Assembly: GCA_016800925.1 (NCBI GenBank)
Contig: JABCPU010000047.1
Location: 124,001-188,000, forward strand
Length of the DNA: 64,000 nucleotides
Source of the DNA: Suillus spraguei
Lineage: Eukaryota > Basidiomycota > Agaricomycetes > Boletales > Suillaceae
Direction: 5' to 3'
Below are positions 26,287 through 36,646 of this stretch, one piece after another. The position numbers and the translations under genes are program-made. Positions within the stretch are counted from its first letter, which is position 1. Every line of letters starts with the position of its first letter. The notes beneath the pieces were generated by a model. The model ran no database searches. It was not told the origin of the DNA and saw only the letters and a program-made list of their open reading frames with translations.

Positions 26287-27557
26287 TCAAGCCAGGAACA
26301 TGCCAGCCACTAGTACACTCACAAGGCCGAACAAGACACTTGTCCCACGATCATTCATCTTCGCCATACTACCCGACTTCGTCTGTGTAGCTTGTGCTGC
26401 CGTACTCGTGGCCGAGGATGAGGTCCCGTTGAGCTGAATTGCTTGTGCCTTGAATGCAGCATAGCTATTGGCTCCAGACTCGACCGCGTTCACAGAGAAC
26501 ACCATGCCTTGCCCACAGTGTCCAGATTGTTTACAATATACCCAGATCGGTGCAGTCTAAGGCATTCGATGTCAGTACAGAAAGCCATATGATGTCAAGT
26601 TCCTTACATCATTGATTTTGACTGTATATGTTGGGAATGTTGTCGCAGTAGATGCAACAGCCATGCTAACAGCGCTGTCAGTCTCATACATCGCTTAATC
26701 AACAACACTTACAATCCTGAATCAAACCCAACCTGTCCACTCGTAGACGTGAGAGTAAGCGCGCGGCATGGATCCGCAAACGTGCTCTGCGTTGCCGTGT
26801 GATTCTTTTGCATGAATTGAAACGTTACTGTATCTCCAATCTGTGCAGTAATATTCGACGGCGTATACGTCAGGGTCGAGCCGCCAACAACAACTTTATG
26901 GTCCGTGCTTGTTCCGCTCGTTGGTGTCGCGCTGCCAGGGAACGAACCGTAGGTTGTAGTCACATTTTGCCCGCCCCAGTTGCGGTAGTAGTGACCCCAG
27001 CAGGAGCAGTCGCGGTTGCACTCGTTGAAACAGAAGATGAGGCCGTGGTATTGCCCATGGCCGCTGCCTGAAATGCAGCAAACTGAGTGCCTGGGTTGAT
27101 GGCAAAGACCATGCCTTGTTGACAGTGATTGGCTTGTTTGCAGTACACCCAAACTGGGTTCGTGTCCTGCACTGTATACTGTGCTGCAGGGAATGGGCCG
27201 TTCGTATTACTTTCTGATACTGGCATGCTATGTACGTGAATGTAAATCATGTAAATTTATATGACGGCGTATTTATACATACTAGCCAGAGTCAAATCCA
27301 TTGGACGCCTTCACGCATGGCTGAGCAAAAGTAGACTGGGAAGCCGTATGGTTGGATTGTTTAAAAGTGAAGATGATGGTATCTCCAGGGTTTGCATTCT
27401 TGATATCAATGAGTAATGAAATACCGCAAAATTGACTACAGAGACGTACAACAAACTGTGGATCATATCTTAATGGTCCCCCACCAACCGTAACATTAAA
27501 TTGGGCAGCCTGCGCCAGTGACACTACACCCAAGGCCAATAATAAGCTCGAGAACAT
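26287..27557 (-). CDS. Secreted tandem cupredoxin, probably GPI-anchored
   Basis: This looks like a fungal extracellular serine-rich/cupredoxin protein: a cell-surface copper protein of unknown biochemical role. The ATG at 27,555-27,557 starts a signal peptide (MFSSLLLALGVVSLAQA). Cupredoxin 1 has GDTIIFTFKQSNHTASQSTF then WVYCKQANHCQQGMVFAINP. Cupredoxin 2 has GDTVTFQFMQKNHTATQSTF then, after a frame crossing an intron, IWVYCKQSGHCGQGMVFSVN. Both keep the type-1 copper set His...Cys...His...Met. A Ser/Thr-rich linker (SSSVSTSATATAPAGVTTTA) joins them. The C-terminus (GTSVLFGLVSVLVAGMFLA) is hydrophobic and fits a GPI-anchor signal. Three introns are visible, each near a domain edge. The duplicated domains share the NHTAxQSTFAxPC motif, so they arose by internal duplication. 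Confidence 0.85.
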
Positions 27558-28545
27558 CGTGGTTGGTCAAGCTCGAATGCTTTGAAGTGTAACAGAAATA
27601 GAATGAGGCGTCAAGCCAGGACGCGCAGCGTCGAGGGTTAGAAGGTAAAGGTCAAGACAGAAAAAATAAAACAGCAAACAACAACACCAACAGCGAAAGT
27701 CTTTTATGTGCGCCATTTAGGCCACAGTGCCAAGGTTCACAAAAAAAAAAAGACAAGGATGATCAAACCCCGTTATAGAGGGTGAACAATGAATCATTGC
27801 CATGCGACCCGATCGTCCAATGCCGAGACCGTCGGCGTTGCCTTTTTGGGTGAGCCATTTGTATGCTCATTGTACTGCAGTATGTATCATAAGCACAATA
27901 AAAGATGCCAGCCGTGGACATTCAACTTTGGATCCTGCAAACCTTAGTCTACTGGCAGTGACTCCAGTCCTTGATCACCTATTTTCCTTCGATATACGAA
28001 GAGTTGCTGGGAGATCATGATGTACGCTCTGTCTGGTATACCCTATCCTGCCAAATGTATTGCTTTGCTTCTATATTTTAAGCTGCAAGATTCCAGTATC
28101 GCAGACCAGTAGTCCCTTCCATTGACGGATGTAGCCACCCTGCGCCATCTGGTCATCTTTATCTTTGAAAAAATGGTTGTTTGGAGGGCAACAGCACTTT
28201 GGAGTTGTCTGGGCCAACACTTCCAGACAGTAACACCAAAACATTAGCGCCTTGTGCTAAAGATGGATTCTCTGTCTTTGAAGATCTCTGCCTCTTGGCA
28301 AATTCAGGGAAACCCGATTTCTTGACTACGTACATAAGGCCTTCACGTTGAACGGATATTAAGCTCCGGCAAATAGAATTGGAGGCCCTGCATCGAGTTC
28401 TACAGGTGTCCAGACATACTTTTATCCCTCGGATCCTGAGTTCAATAAATATTATATTTGCGACGTATGATAGAGCAGAAAATGCATGAACAGTGTCCAC
28501 AGGTGAACCTCCACAATAAATATAAAGAGGAATCAAGTCCAAGAA
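27558..28545. other. Cupredoxin promoter and spacer
   Basis: Nearest the cupredoxin start is a pyrimidine-free, A-rich tract (about 27,595-27,760) consistent with a promoter read from the minus strand. A 127-residue minus-strand frame at 28,159-28,542 has no recognisable feature and probably lies in the 3' UTR of the GIY-YIG gene to its right. Nothing else is supported. Confidence 0.35.
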
Positions 28546-28604
28546 TCATTCGGAAACCTCACTCGGAGCAAAATATTTCATGATGAATGATCCCCACTTC
28601 CTTA

Positions 28605-30718
28605 TCACAGGTTTGACAATATCTTCCCATTCCTCCCAAAGAATTCACCTTGCTTGACGCGTGTAAATGAGAATACTTCCTTATGTTTGGTCCCATCTGT
28701 GAATTGGCTAGCTTTAGCACCTGCCCCGCAATCACTCATTAGGTATGACTTACTGCAGTCATGGCAGGGTGTAAGAGCAGCCTTTGGCAGACGTGGGGCG
28801 TGCGAAAAGCGGACGTTAGGACAATTGGGATGCAGGTAAGGAGCATGTGTTGCCAGATCCTTGATCTCGATATGCACCAACCGTTCGAGGTATGCGGCCA
28901 TCGGACCTTTGGCACCCTGCTGGTTATTTCTAACGAGTTTCTGTATCATCATCTCGTCATCATCTTTAGCTTCGGATATGGTCTGAGGCCACCACCCGCG
29001 AATATCTTTTATGGATGAACGACATTTTTTCTTCCATTCGGCATGGCGTTTCTTGACATCCTTGCTGTACCCAATCTTCAACGAGAGCTTTCCCTCGGGG
29101 TCTTGTTAAGGGCTCAGCTCGTAGGCATTTTCATTTTTCAGAATGTGTCAAGGAAAACCTACCAAAAACATTCAGCGCATATACATAACCTGGTGTCCTG
29201 GATTTTTCCGAAACATTTCTCATGAGGGCTTCTCGGAGTTTCCGCTGAGTATCGGGTTGCAAATATTCAGGAATATAGTCTATTGAACGTTCAAAAGGAT
29301 CCGAAGAAATCATCAACAATCACCTTACCACGAAAGCGGACAATAACTTCTCTCTGGCAGACTGGCTGCCCAACGTGCATCACAATCCCTACTATCTCGG
29401 ATTTGTCATTCCATTTCCAGACTGTGGGTGTGGTGGGGGTGTTATAGCTTTGGGATCGGCGCTGATGACAATATTGAACGGAAGGTTTGACTGAATGGTG
29501 ACCTTGAATGCCACATAGCGTGAGTCCGCGCCATTGAGAATTCACGTCTGTTGTTGGCTTAGGTGCGGTAGGTGTGATAGGAGTATCAGTACTTTGGGAT
29601 ACATGCTGATAGCAGTATTGAGCTGGAGATTTGACAGAACGTCGGCATTGAATGTTACGAAGCGTGAGCCCACGGCACTGTAAGTTTAGTTCTATCGTTG
29701 GCGTGATTGGTGTGGTAGGGGTGTTATTGCTCTGGTATCCATGCTGATAACGGTATTGAACTGGAGATTTGACTGGACGATGGTACTGAATGCCCCGTGT
29801 GAGTTCATGGCACTGTGAATTCACCGCTATCGTCAGTTGCGGTGCGATGGATGTAATAGGGGTGTTATTGCTTTGATCTTCATGCTGATAGCAGTATTGA
29901 GCCGGAGGTTTGACTGAACGTTTGCATTGAATTCCACGCAGCGTGCGTCCATGGCACTGCAAATTTGCATTTTTTATTGGCTTCGTAGCGGCATTCTGAG
30001 ATTGACGGAGCTGCGGACACTCTGCATTCACAGATGAATCAGAAGGAAGGCAGGTATCCTGGTGGAAGCGATCACGATTGGGGGCTTCGACTGATTTAAG
30101 GCATCGACGTTCGGTCTTGGAAACGTTATTGCATTGTGTCGTAACTGGTTCCGATTTTCTGGTGTTTTGAACGACTTCCGCGTGATGCTCGGAACTTGTC
30201 GCGCGACCTGAGATCAGAAAATTCTCAAGGTTAAGAAATAACTCTCACTTTCACTTTTCCACTACAAGAGAAAGGCTCGTTTCCAATTTGTTTGTCGCCC
30301 TCTCCTTATGACTGGTAGGTACGAATCTTGTTGTACTAATACGCGGAGGCGTGTTGTCGGGTGTCAAAAGCCCTGTCAGAGGTGGAAAAGCAGCAGTAAT
30401 TGACTGGTCGCTAGAGCATTCAGATGGGTTTCCGGAGACGGTTGGTGGTTCGGTGTCCTTTGGGACGCGAGGACGTCGGACAGGGGTATGAGGTGGAGAA
30501 GTGGAACGAGATTCAAAGGAACTGGATCGTGGCAGAGAGTCCGGGGTCGCGAAGGGCGTTACCAGTCCAAGGACTCGGTTGTTGCGGGGTGGTGTCGAAG
30601 GAGTATTCCCAACCAATGGCATGGCACTAGCAGCCTTTGGCATAACGGCCGCATCATCACGATCGTCAGCCTCCAGAACACTTATCCGACAGTGTCCCTG
30701 GTGGCCACCGGTAGCCAT
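28605..30718 (-). CDS. GIY-YIG (DUF1766/T5orf172) protein with four Cys/His repeats, 3' frameshift
   Basis: The start at 30,716-30,718 gives MATGGHQGHCRISVLEADDR, then a Ser/Thr/Pro-rich region. Exon 29,291-30,031 encodes four tandem units of about 47 residues, the complete form being C-x9-C-x10-C-x2-H; units 1 and 3 keep all ligands, units 2 and 4 have lost two or more. The C-terminal part matches the fungal DUF1766/T5orf172 branch of GIY-YIG nucleases: DPFERSIDYIPEYLQPDTQR, PGYVYALNVF, KIGYSKDVKKRHAEWKKKCR, DIRGWWPQT and YLERLVHIEIKDLATHAPYL. The frame ends at 28,605, but the other frame continues the paralogue's ending (EWEDIVKPVIRKWGSF...) to TGA at 28,546, so one base appears lost near 28,631-28,636. 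Function is unknown; nuclease activity is inferred only from the fold. It could be a recent pseudogene. Confidence 0.7.
29400..29985 (-). repeat. In-frame tandem repeat of about 141 bp in the GIY-YIG gene
   Basis: Four copies share a GCTGAT-anchored unit on the plus strand at about 29,461, 29,605, 29,743 and 29,884, giving steps of 144, 138 and 141 bp, all multiples of three. Each encodes one Cys/His unit plus a Thr/Pro linker (NTPITP-like). Copies are diverged by scattered substitutions. Confidence 0.85.
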
Positions 30719-31961
30719 GCTAGGATCCGGGTAGGGCGCGAAGAAGAATAAGAGGTATATTGCAACCCCATAATTCCATCCATAAGAAATAAATACCTGG
30801 AAAGATAGACGCCTTCCCGAGTCATATGTGATATTGGAACTAAAAGGTCATAGGATATCATGGCAGTGTTGATATACCCGCCTAATCCTACGCCAACACC
30901 GCAAATACCGGGCCACTGCACAGGATGAGGTACAAGGTTTGGAGAAACAATAGATCAGGTCAAAAAATGGCAACTTAATGCCAAGAAAAAAAGGAACCTT
31001 TACGACTGACCTATCATATTATCTGGACTTCTGATAGAGAGATAGCACACGTCCGTTTCTCGTGATCCTTTATCCAAAATGGCTAACCGACTGACAATGT
31101 CAATGATTCAATAATTTCATTTACCAGCAAGCAGAGTAGCGGGCACTCGTAAGTTGTGTCACTGAGCGCAAGGACATAGTGGTGAAGCAGGGAGGCAGAA
31201 ACTTGCTGAGCATCCGAAACGGTAGGTCATCTAGAAGTTTAACAATAGTCACGTTAGCGAGACTCAAACCTGGGACTATAACGGTATAAGGGGAATGCCA
31301 ACCTCAGCTACACTGATTACGATATATATGCGTCAGATCAATGTCCGGACAATAGTCAGACTGACAGTTGTGGGGTGCCTCCTGGTGCTTAGTACCCAAT
31401 AGTACCACACAAAAGACACGTTGTGAGCTTTCGCAGAGGGCGAGTATTCGTACAGAGGATGAGCAAAATCAGTATTTTCAGTTTGATGCGGCCGCTGCTA
31501 GTGTGTCACATCTAGTAATACGGTCGAATTGAAAGCCCCGTTACAATCAGACTTGATGGTTATCTCCACCCTAGATCACATCATCCACGCGGTAAGTGAG
31601 CCTTGGAGCCTTGAGGATGGCATCACCTGCTGTAAGTGTAGTCATAGTACACTTGCAAGTTGTGCATACATAGGTCGGAAGTTTCCATATTAGGTTATAG
31701 TGCTTACTGGTAAGTGTAAGGCTATATATTGATTCAATAATATTTATGACAAGTATTTGTTCCAACAGTGTTTCTAACACAATTGTTACCATCATCGCAC
31801 GATACGTGATGTGCGTTGTTAGAATTACAAAGTCCTTTGAGAGTTAAATATATTACAGACACAAAAAGCTCAAATAGAAAGCTTGTCATTCTCACCTGGA
31901 TATCAATAGAAGGGTATAAGGCTTCCCATTGACTCCCTCCGATGGCGTTACAAATGATAGC
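30719..31961. other. Spacer between the two GIY-YIG paralogues
   Basis: No gene recognised; only short frames (for example 31,571-31,795). It holds the promoter of the left gene and the 3' end region of the right gene. Base composition is AT-rich relative to the coding regions. Confidence 0.35.
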
Positions 31962-33454
31962 TCAAGCATAGTATTCCGATACAAATTTACCCCATTTCTC
32001 GATAACGGGTTTTACGAGAAGTTCCCACTCGCGTCCCTTGTAACGCCCCTTCTCAGGACGGGGAAATGCGAATATTTCCCTGTGTATAGCGCCACCTGAA
32101 GCCAGGGTCAGAAATCCTACATTACTAGCATAATAAATATGATAATCGCTCACAATCAAGACAGGGCTTCATCGTAGCCTTCTTCGGCGACCCCGAAGTA
32201 GAAGGAGAGGTGTCTGAATTGTCGACTTTCGGAAACTTAGGGTCCAGATATGGTGTGTGGACCACCAAGTCCGCAAGCTCTATATGTACCAGCCTTTCCA
32301 CACGGTGGCACAATGGCCCCGGCTGTCCTGCTCTGATATTTCCAGTAAGTAGGCTCCCATTGGTACCGTCGTCGTCACTCTCGTCTTCGACTGTGCCTGG
32401 CCACCACCCCCGAACAATTGGCACCTTCGAACCACACTGTTTGCCCCATTGATCCAATCGCTTTGTAAGATTTACAGCGCGCCCAACTTTGAGCTGAATT
32501 ACACCAGGACGTTTCGGGTCTATATGAATGCCAAAGATGACGACATAAATATCAAGAGAAACTTGAAAATTCAGAGTAACCAACCTCGGATTTCATACGT
32601 GTAGATATAACCAGGGACGTCCGAAGTAGAAGCAGCTTTCTCCATTTCGACTCTAAGCGCCAACTGGGTATCGCGTTGGAGGTATTGTGGTATATAATCT
32701 GTCCCGTATTGAAAAGCGTGTCGGACGAGATGAATACCATACTCACCACTAAATTCTACAAATGTATCTGCCATGCCTTTCCGTCTGACATAAAATCCGG
32801 TTTGCGCATGAAACATCGCGTCACGGTGCTGATGACAATACACGACAGGTATTGGGTCGATATGAGAGTGTGTCGAGGGAAGCTTGACTTGGCGAGAGCA
32901 CTGCTTCCCGAGCTTTGTCATACTGCTACATTGTGTGGTGTTCTTGATCGCTGAAGGTGATAATGGGGAAGGGGGTACAGAAACAGCACGCGGTCGAGAC
33001 TTGGGCGTGATATCGAGCGCTGGACGCGGACGCATTCCAACGGAAATAGAGGGATGAGCCATGATACCGGGGGAAACAAGGGAATCTGGGTGGGACGCGA
33101 TGGGACTTGCGGTGCCATGGTATCGAGCGCGTGCTGCATCGTCAACGAGTGTTTCCCCAACTGGGGAGATGGCATGGCCACCACAAAGGTAGGCGGCTTT
33201 GGTAGTGGGGGTAGTACACTCGTAGAGGATTGTTCGCTGTGTGTGGGTTGTCGCTTCGTCGCGTCAAGTAGCGCGTTCACTGCCAGCTTTTCGGGACTGA
33301 AACCCCCTATAAAACTACTTGCCTGACACCCGTTGGCAGGGAGAGAGTGGGGCGGTCGCTTGCTCTCCTTTGACTTGCCAGCGAGTGCCATCGCATCGAA
33401 TGCCTGGACGAGATCATAGCGTTTTGGTGGTACCGGTGGCGCATACGAAGTCAT
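31962..33454 (-). CDS. GIY-YIG (DUF1766/T5orf172) protein, paralogue with a single Cys/His unit
   Basis: The probable start at 33,452-33,454 gives MTSYAPPVPPKRYDLVQAFD, a Ser/Pro-rich start. The exon at 32,571-33,062 gives MAHPSISVGMRPRPALDITP, then one Cys/His unit C-x9-C-x18-C-x2-H (SSMTKLGKQ between the first Cys pair; YCHQH at the end), then FVEFSGEYGIHLVRHAFQYG, TDYIPQYLQRDTQLALRVEM and PGYIYTYEIR. The next exon has QLKVGRAVNLTKRLDQWGKQ, RGWWPGTVEDESDDDG and HRVERLVHIELADLVVHTPY. The end REWELLVKPVIEKWGKFVSE then YYA is intact. Between about 33,060 and 33,250 two frames are both open, so the junction of the N-terminal part is unresolved (intron or indel). It is the better-preserved member of the pair; function unknown. 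Confidence 0.72.
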
Positions 33455-34079
33455 AATACAGGAAGAAGAAGAAAAAGGCGCAAGGCGCCTGCTGGAGCAA
33501 GGCCGTGCACACGAGAAGATCAAAACAATAATGGAAGTCAGCTGCGGCGGGTGACTCGAGGCAGGGCAAAGAATAAGTATTCACATATGTACATGAGAAA
33601 GAAGATAAGTAATCCGACGTTAACATTCAAGGCATTCGGCCTTGTCCGTTCGTTGATCGCTTCTTCGTATAAAAAGGCCCCGTATGACTCAATGTTCTTC
33701 TCTAACTCCCATCACCTTGAGTCACGACACACGCTCAGGTAAGTCGCAGTGGTAACAATTTGTATTGGTCTACTCCATAAAAGATGAAACGCACTGGGCT
33801 CTGAAAAAAAAGAGATGTCATGCACTACGCTCCAACTAGAGCGGCGGCCTAGAAAACCGTTAACTGAATAAACCAACTTTCATTATTTTGTTATGCCTCC
33901 TCGAACCGATCGATATTGACTTTTCCCCAGACAGTACTTCAAATGACATGTCACGGTGGCGTGCCAGAGCTGGTCTGTGGAGGCTGGTCTTGAATTTATG
34001 TCTACAATTGATTTCGAGTAAATAAACTCATTATATTATCTCGCATCACATGTGGCCAGTTTGTGTATATAAAACGGCA
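33455..34079. other. Spacer upstream of the right GIY-YIG gene, with a dispersed repeat
   Basis: Promoter side of the minus-strand GIY-YIG gene, including a TATAAAA-like stretch near 33,670. It also holds the left copy of a diverged direct repeat (33,791-33,930). No gene seen. Confidence 0.4.
33791..33930 (+). repeat. Dispersed direct repeat, left copy
   Basis: About 140 bp clearly related to 35,826-35,970 in the same orientation. Shared blocks include GCACTGG.CTCTGAAAAAAA, AGAGCGGC.GCCTAGAAA and TTATGCCTCCTCGAACC. The copies differ by many substitutions, so the duplication is old. Confidence 0.7.
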
Positions 34080-34087
34080 TAGAGGAC
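34080..34087 (+). repeat. Target-site duplication, left (TAGAGGAC)
   Basis: TAGAGGAC abuts the left end of the long-TIR element and recurs exactly at 35,527-35,534 after the right end. Confidence 0.7.
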
Positions 34088-35526
34088 TATGGCGCTGGAT
34101 CAGTTCAAATATTAATATTACACACACACAAAACTCGCACGCACCACATACATACAACACACACACAAATGCTGAACACATACACAGGTCTTGTATTGCA
34201 GAAAATTCAGTACTATACTAGTATGTGCATTTTTAAGTTTTTAAGTGAAGCATGTTGTTCTAGCTAAGGTGTCTTGAATCAAATCAGGCTGCTGCATGGG
34301 TCAAAGTGTCAGCCATGGCCTGTCCACCCGTTCTCGGGTACTGCCAAACATGTTGTGTTACACTAACACTTATGTACACCTCATGATAACTACCAGTGCC
34401 AGCACCCGACTCCCAGCCTTCATGGCCTTCGAACCCTTGCAGGGGTGTAGTGATTGGAATGAGGTCTGACATTCTACTGGAGGTTGATGGCGTTAGGTGC
34501 GGTTGAGGTTGACTTTGGCTTTGAGCTGCAAAGGTATGTGTTTTGGCTTGATGGATGGCGCCGTTATGTTTTTATTTTTTGTTTGCTCTAGTCTACGTCT
34601 CTGGTCTCTGTTGTGTTATACAGTTAGCCATGCACCCATTTTTCATTTGACTCTCATACTTTGTCTCACCCCTGCTGAAATTTTCAGTCATATCACATTG
34701 GTCCTAGCCATACTCGACTCTACTTGTCCCATTGGTTCAAAACTTCACTATGCTCTCATTTGCTGCTCTCACTCGCTCAAGTTGCTAACTGTTCTACAAT
34801 TTTACTGGAGGTTGATGGTGTTCAGTGCAGCTGAGGGATTGTTGGCTCTAGAGGTGTGTGTGTTGTGTGCTTTTCTGCCGCTTCATCAAGCTGACCTACC
34901 TAGTTTGCTTTGTTTCATCCTCTGTTCATTTTTTTCGCCTCCACCTCGTATTCTGACCTCCCTCCTATCTCTTCTACCTGTGTCGTCCCTGTCCAACCCT
35001 TTGCTCTTGACACCCTCACTCGTTTGTTGCTCTCACTCGCTGCTCTTTCTGGCTGCTTTTGCTCTCACTCGCTACTCTTGCTTGCTCACTCAGTGCTCAG
35101 ACCTCGAGGCTGACTCTGAGAATGGTTAGGATAATATTTATTAACTTGATCTATGTATTTACATCAAGTTTTAATATTATACCAGGTCATTCAGTACCTG
35201 CATACCTGTCTCCACCTGCCGCTACCCGTCGCTACCCATTCATACCCTTGGGTGTATGGGTATCGGTTTGTGTCTGATCTTCAACATCTGCAGGTTTACC
35301 TGTGCCAATCCCTATTTGCCAAGGCTGCAGTGGCCTAATGATTCAAGACACCTTAGCTAGAACGTTGAACATAGATAACTTGCAAAATGCGCATATAGTA
35401 CTGAATTTTCTGCATTACAATACTTGTGTGTGTGTTCAGCCTATCTGTGTATGTGTCTGTGTGTGTCGTATGTATGTGTGTGTGTGAGTTTTGGGTGTGT
35501 GTAATATTTGAACTGATCCAGCGCCA
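34088..35526. mobile_element. Non-autonomous DNA transposon with about 190 bp terminal inverted repeats
   Basis: The left end starts TATGGCGCTGGATCAG and the right end is its inverse (CTGATCCAGCGCCA). Inverted similarity extends about 190 bp: left 34,088-34,280, right about 35,339-35,526, including the block CTAGCTAAGGTGTCTTGAAT near the inner edge and (CA)n/(GT)n tracts. The 8 bp TAGAGGAC on both sides fits hAT-like target duplication, although the two ends differ by a terminal TA, so 6 bp is also possible. The 1.4 kb interior is T-rich, has a partial repeat (ACTGGAGGTTGATGG at about 34,475 and 34,805), and no transposase. The 210-residue frame at 34,497-35,129 is low complexity and unlikely to be coding. 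Confidence 0.8.
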
Positions 35527-35534
35527 TAGAGGAC
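35527..35534 (+). repeat. Target-site duplication, right (TAGAGGAC)
   Basis: Exact match of 34,080-34,087. Confidence 0.7.
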
Positions 35535-35564
35535 AGCTTGGTTGATTTGAAAATTCGAAGGTCT

Positions 35565-35651
35565 AGTCAGAGTGATTCTGACCGATTCTCAGCGTCCAAA
35601 ATCGTTTTTTGAATCGCATTCTGAATCGCTCCATAATCAGTCACTCTGACT
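35565..35651. repeat. Small inverted-repeat element, 87 bp
   Basis: It begins AGTCAGAGTGA and ends TCACTCTGACT, an 11 bp perfect inverted pair; GATTC/GAATC motifs continue the symmetry inward. I see no convincing target-site duplication. It may be a very short MITE or a foldback hairpin. Confidence 0.45.
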
Positions 35652-35825
35652 ACCACATAGCTATAGTATACAAATACTCACACAAGTGGTCACATTGCCA
35701 GTCGTGCTAGACGTTTCTTGATCCGTGCCTACATAAAACACATGCGACTATTCTTAGTGCTGACTCCGCATCGTAAGGGAGTACGCAGCAAAACCATGGT
35801 AACTTAACACTATACTACGCGTCCC

Positions 35826-35970
35826 GCACTGGACTCTGAAAAAAATGGATGACATACATTGGTACGCTCTAACAAGAGCGGCAGCCTAGAAACCCATTAG
35901 CTGGATAAACCAACCAAACTTCATTTTTTTGGTTATGCCTCCTCGAACCAATTGATATTGACTTCTCCCA
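35826..35970 (+). repeat. Dispersed direct repeat, right copy
   Basis: Related to 33,791-33,930 (see that entry). The two copies bracket the long-TIR element and its target site, with about 1.9 kb between them. Confidence 0.7.
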
Positions 35971-36225
35971 ACAATCAAACAACACGTGGCCCAGGTGTAC
36001 CGCGGCATGCTCACCTGGGCGAGCGGCTAGCAACCACGTATCTAGTTTGCCTATACTCATGTGACTTGTAATTGTCAAAACGTCGGCCTCTCTTCGTGAC
36101 GTATAATCTTTTTTGTATCCGTCGTGGGGAAGATATAAACCGAGGTTTTGACGGAATCTAATAAATGAGTGTAAGAAATTCTAGTCCGAGAATCCGCATT
36201 TAAAGATTAATATGTAGTTCAGATA

Positions 36226-36644
36226 GCATCAGGAAATCATGAGTTTACCTATTCCTTACTTATTTCAAACTTTTCCCACTTATTCCAAATGGATCTACTT
36301 ATTTCTCTTAAATTACCACCTGGTCCCAACTGAACTATCAGGATCTGTTAGCCATCATTATAAATGTGTGCTATAAAATTATTGGACTCTTAATTTGCAA
36401 AATAGTACCTCAAGAGAATATTTGAGAAATAAAATCATCAGCATTAATGTGTCACTCGAGCTTCATACTAGTCACTAATTGTTGGTCTTATGCAATGAAA
36501 CTTGTCTCTCAGGCCCAACAAACATATTGGAATACTCAATTTTGAAGCAGTTGTCAAATTTCAGAAAAAAAGTAGGTCCATTTGAAATAAGTGGGAAAAG
36601 TTTGAAATAAGTAAGGAATAAGTAAACTCATGATTTCCTGATGC
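36226..36644. mobile_element. MITE with about 80 bp TIRs and TA target site
   Basis: The left end is TA then GCATCAGGAAATCATGAG; the right end is the inverse followed by TA. Arms of about 80 bp match with few mismatches and include the internally repetitive CTTATT/AAATAAGT motif. Length 419 bp, with a non-coding interior. The TA duplication suggests mobilisation by a Tc1/mariner-type transposase, but its ends do not match the Tc1 element at 45,849. Confidence 0.85.
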
Positions 36645-36646
36645 TA

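Noticed and set aside
28159..28542. 127-residue minus-strand frame as a separate gene
   Set aside because: No start context, domain or neighbour support; sits just after the GIY-YIG gene's original stop.
34497..35129. 210-residue plus-strand frame that looks like a membrane protein
   Set aside because: It lies inside the non-autonomous long-TIR element, in T/C-rich sequence with internal repeats; Leu/Ser/Phe-rich composition follows from base bias. No domain.
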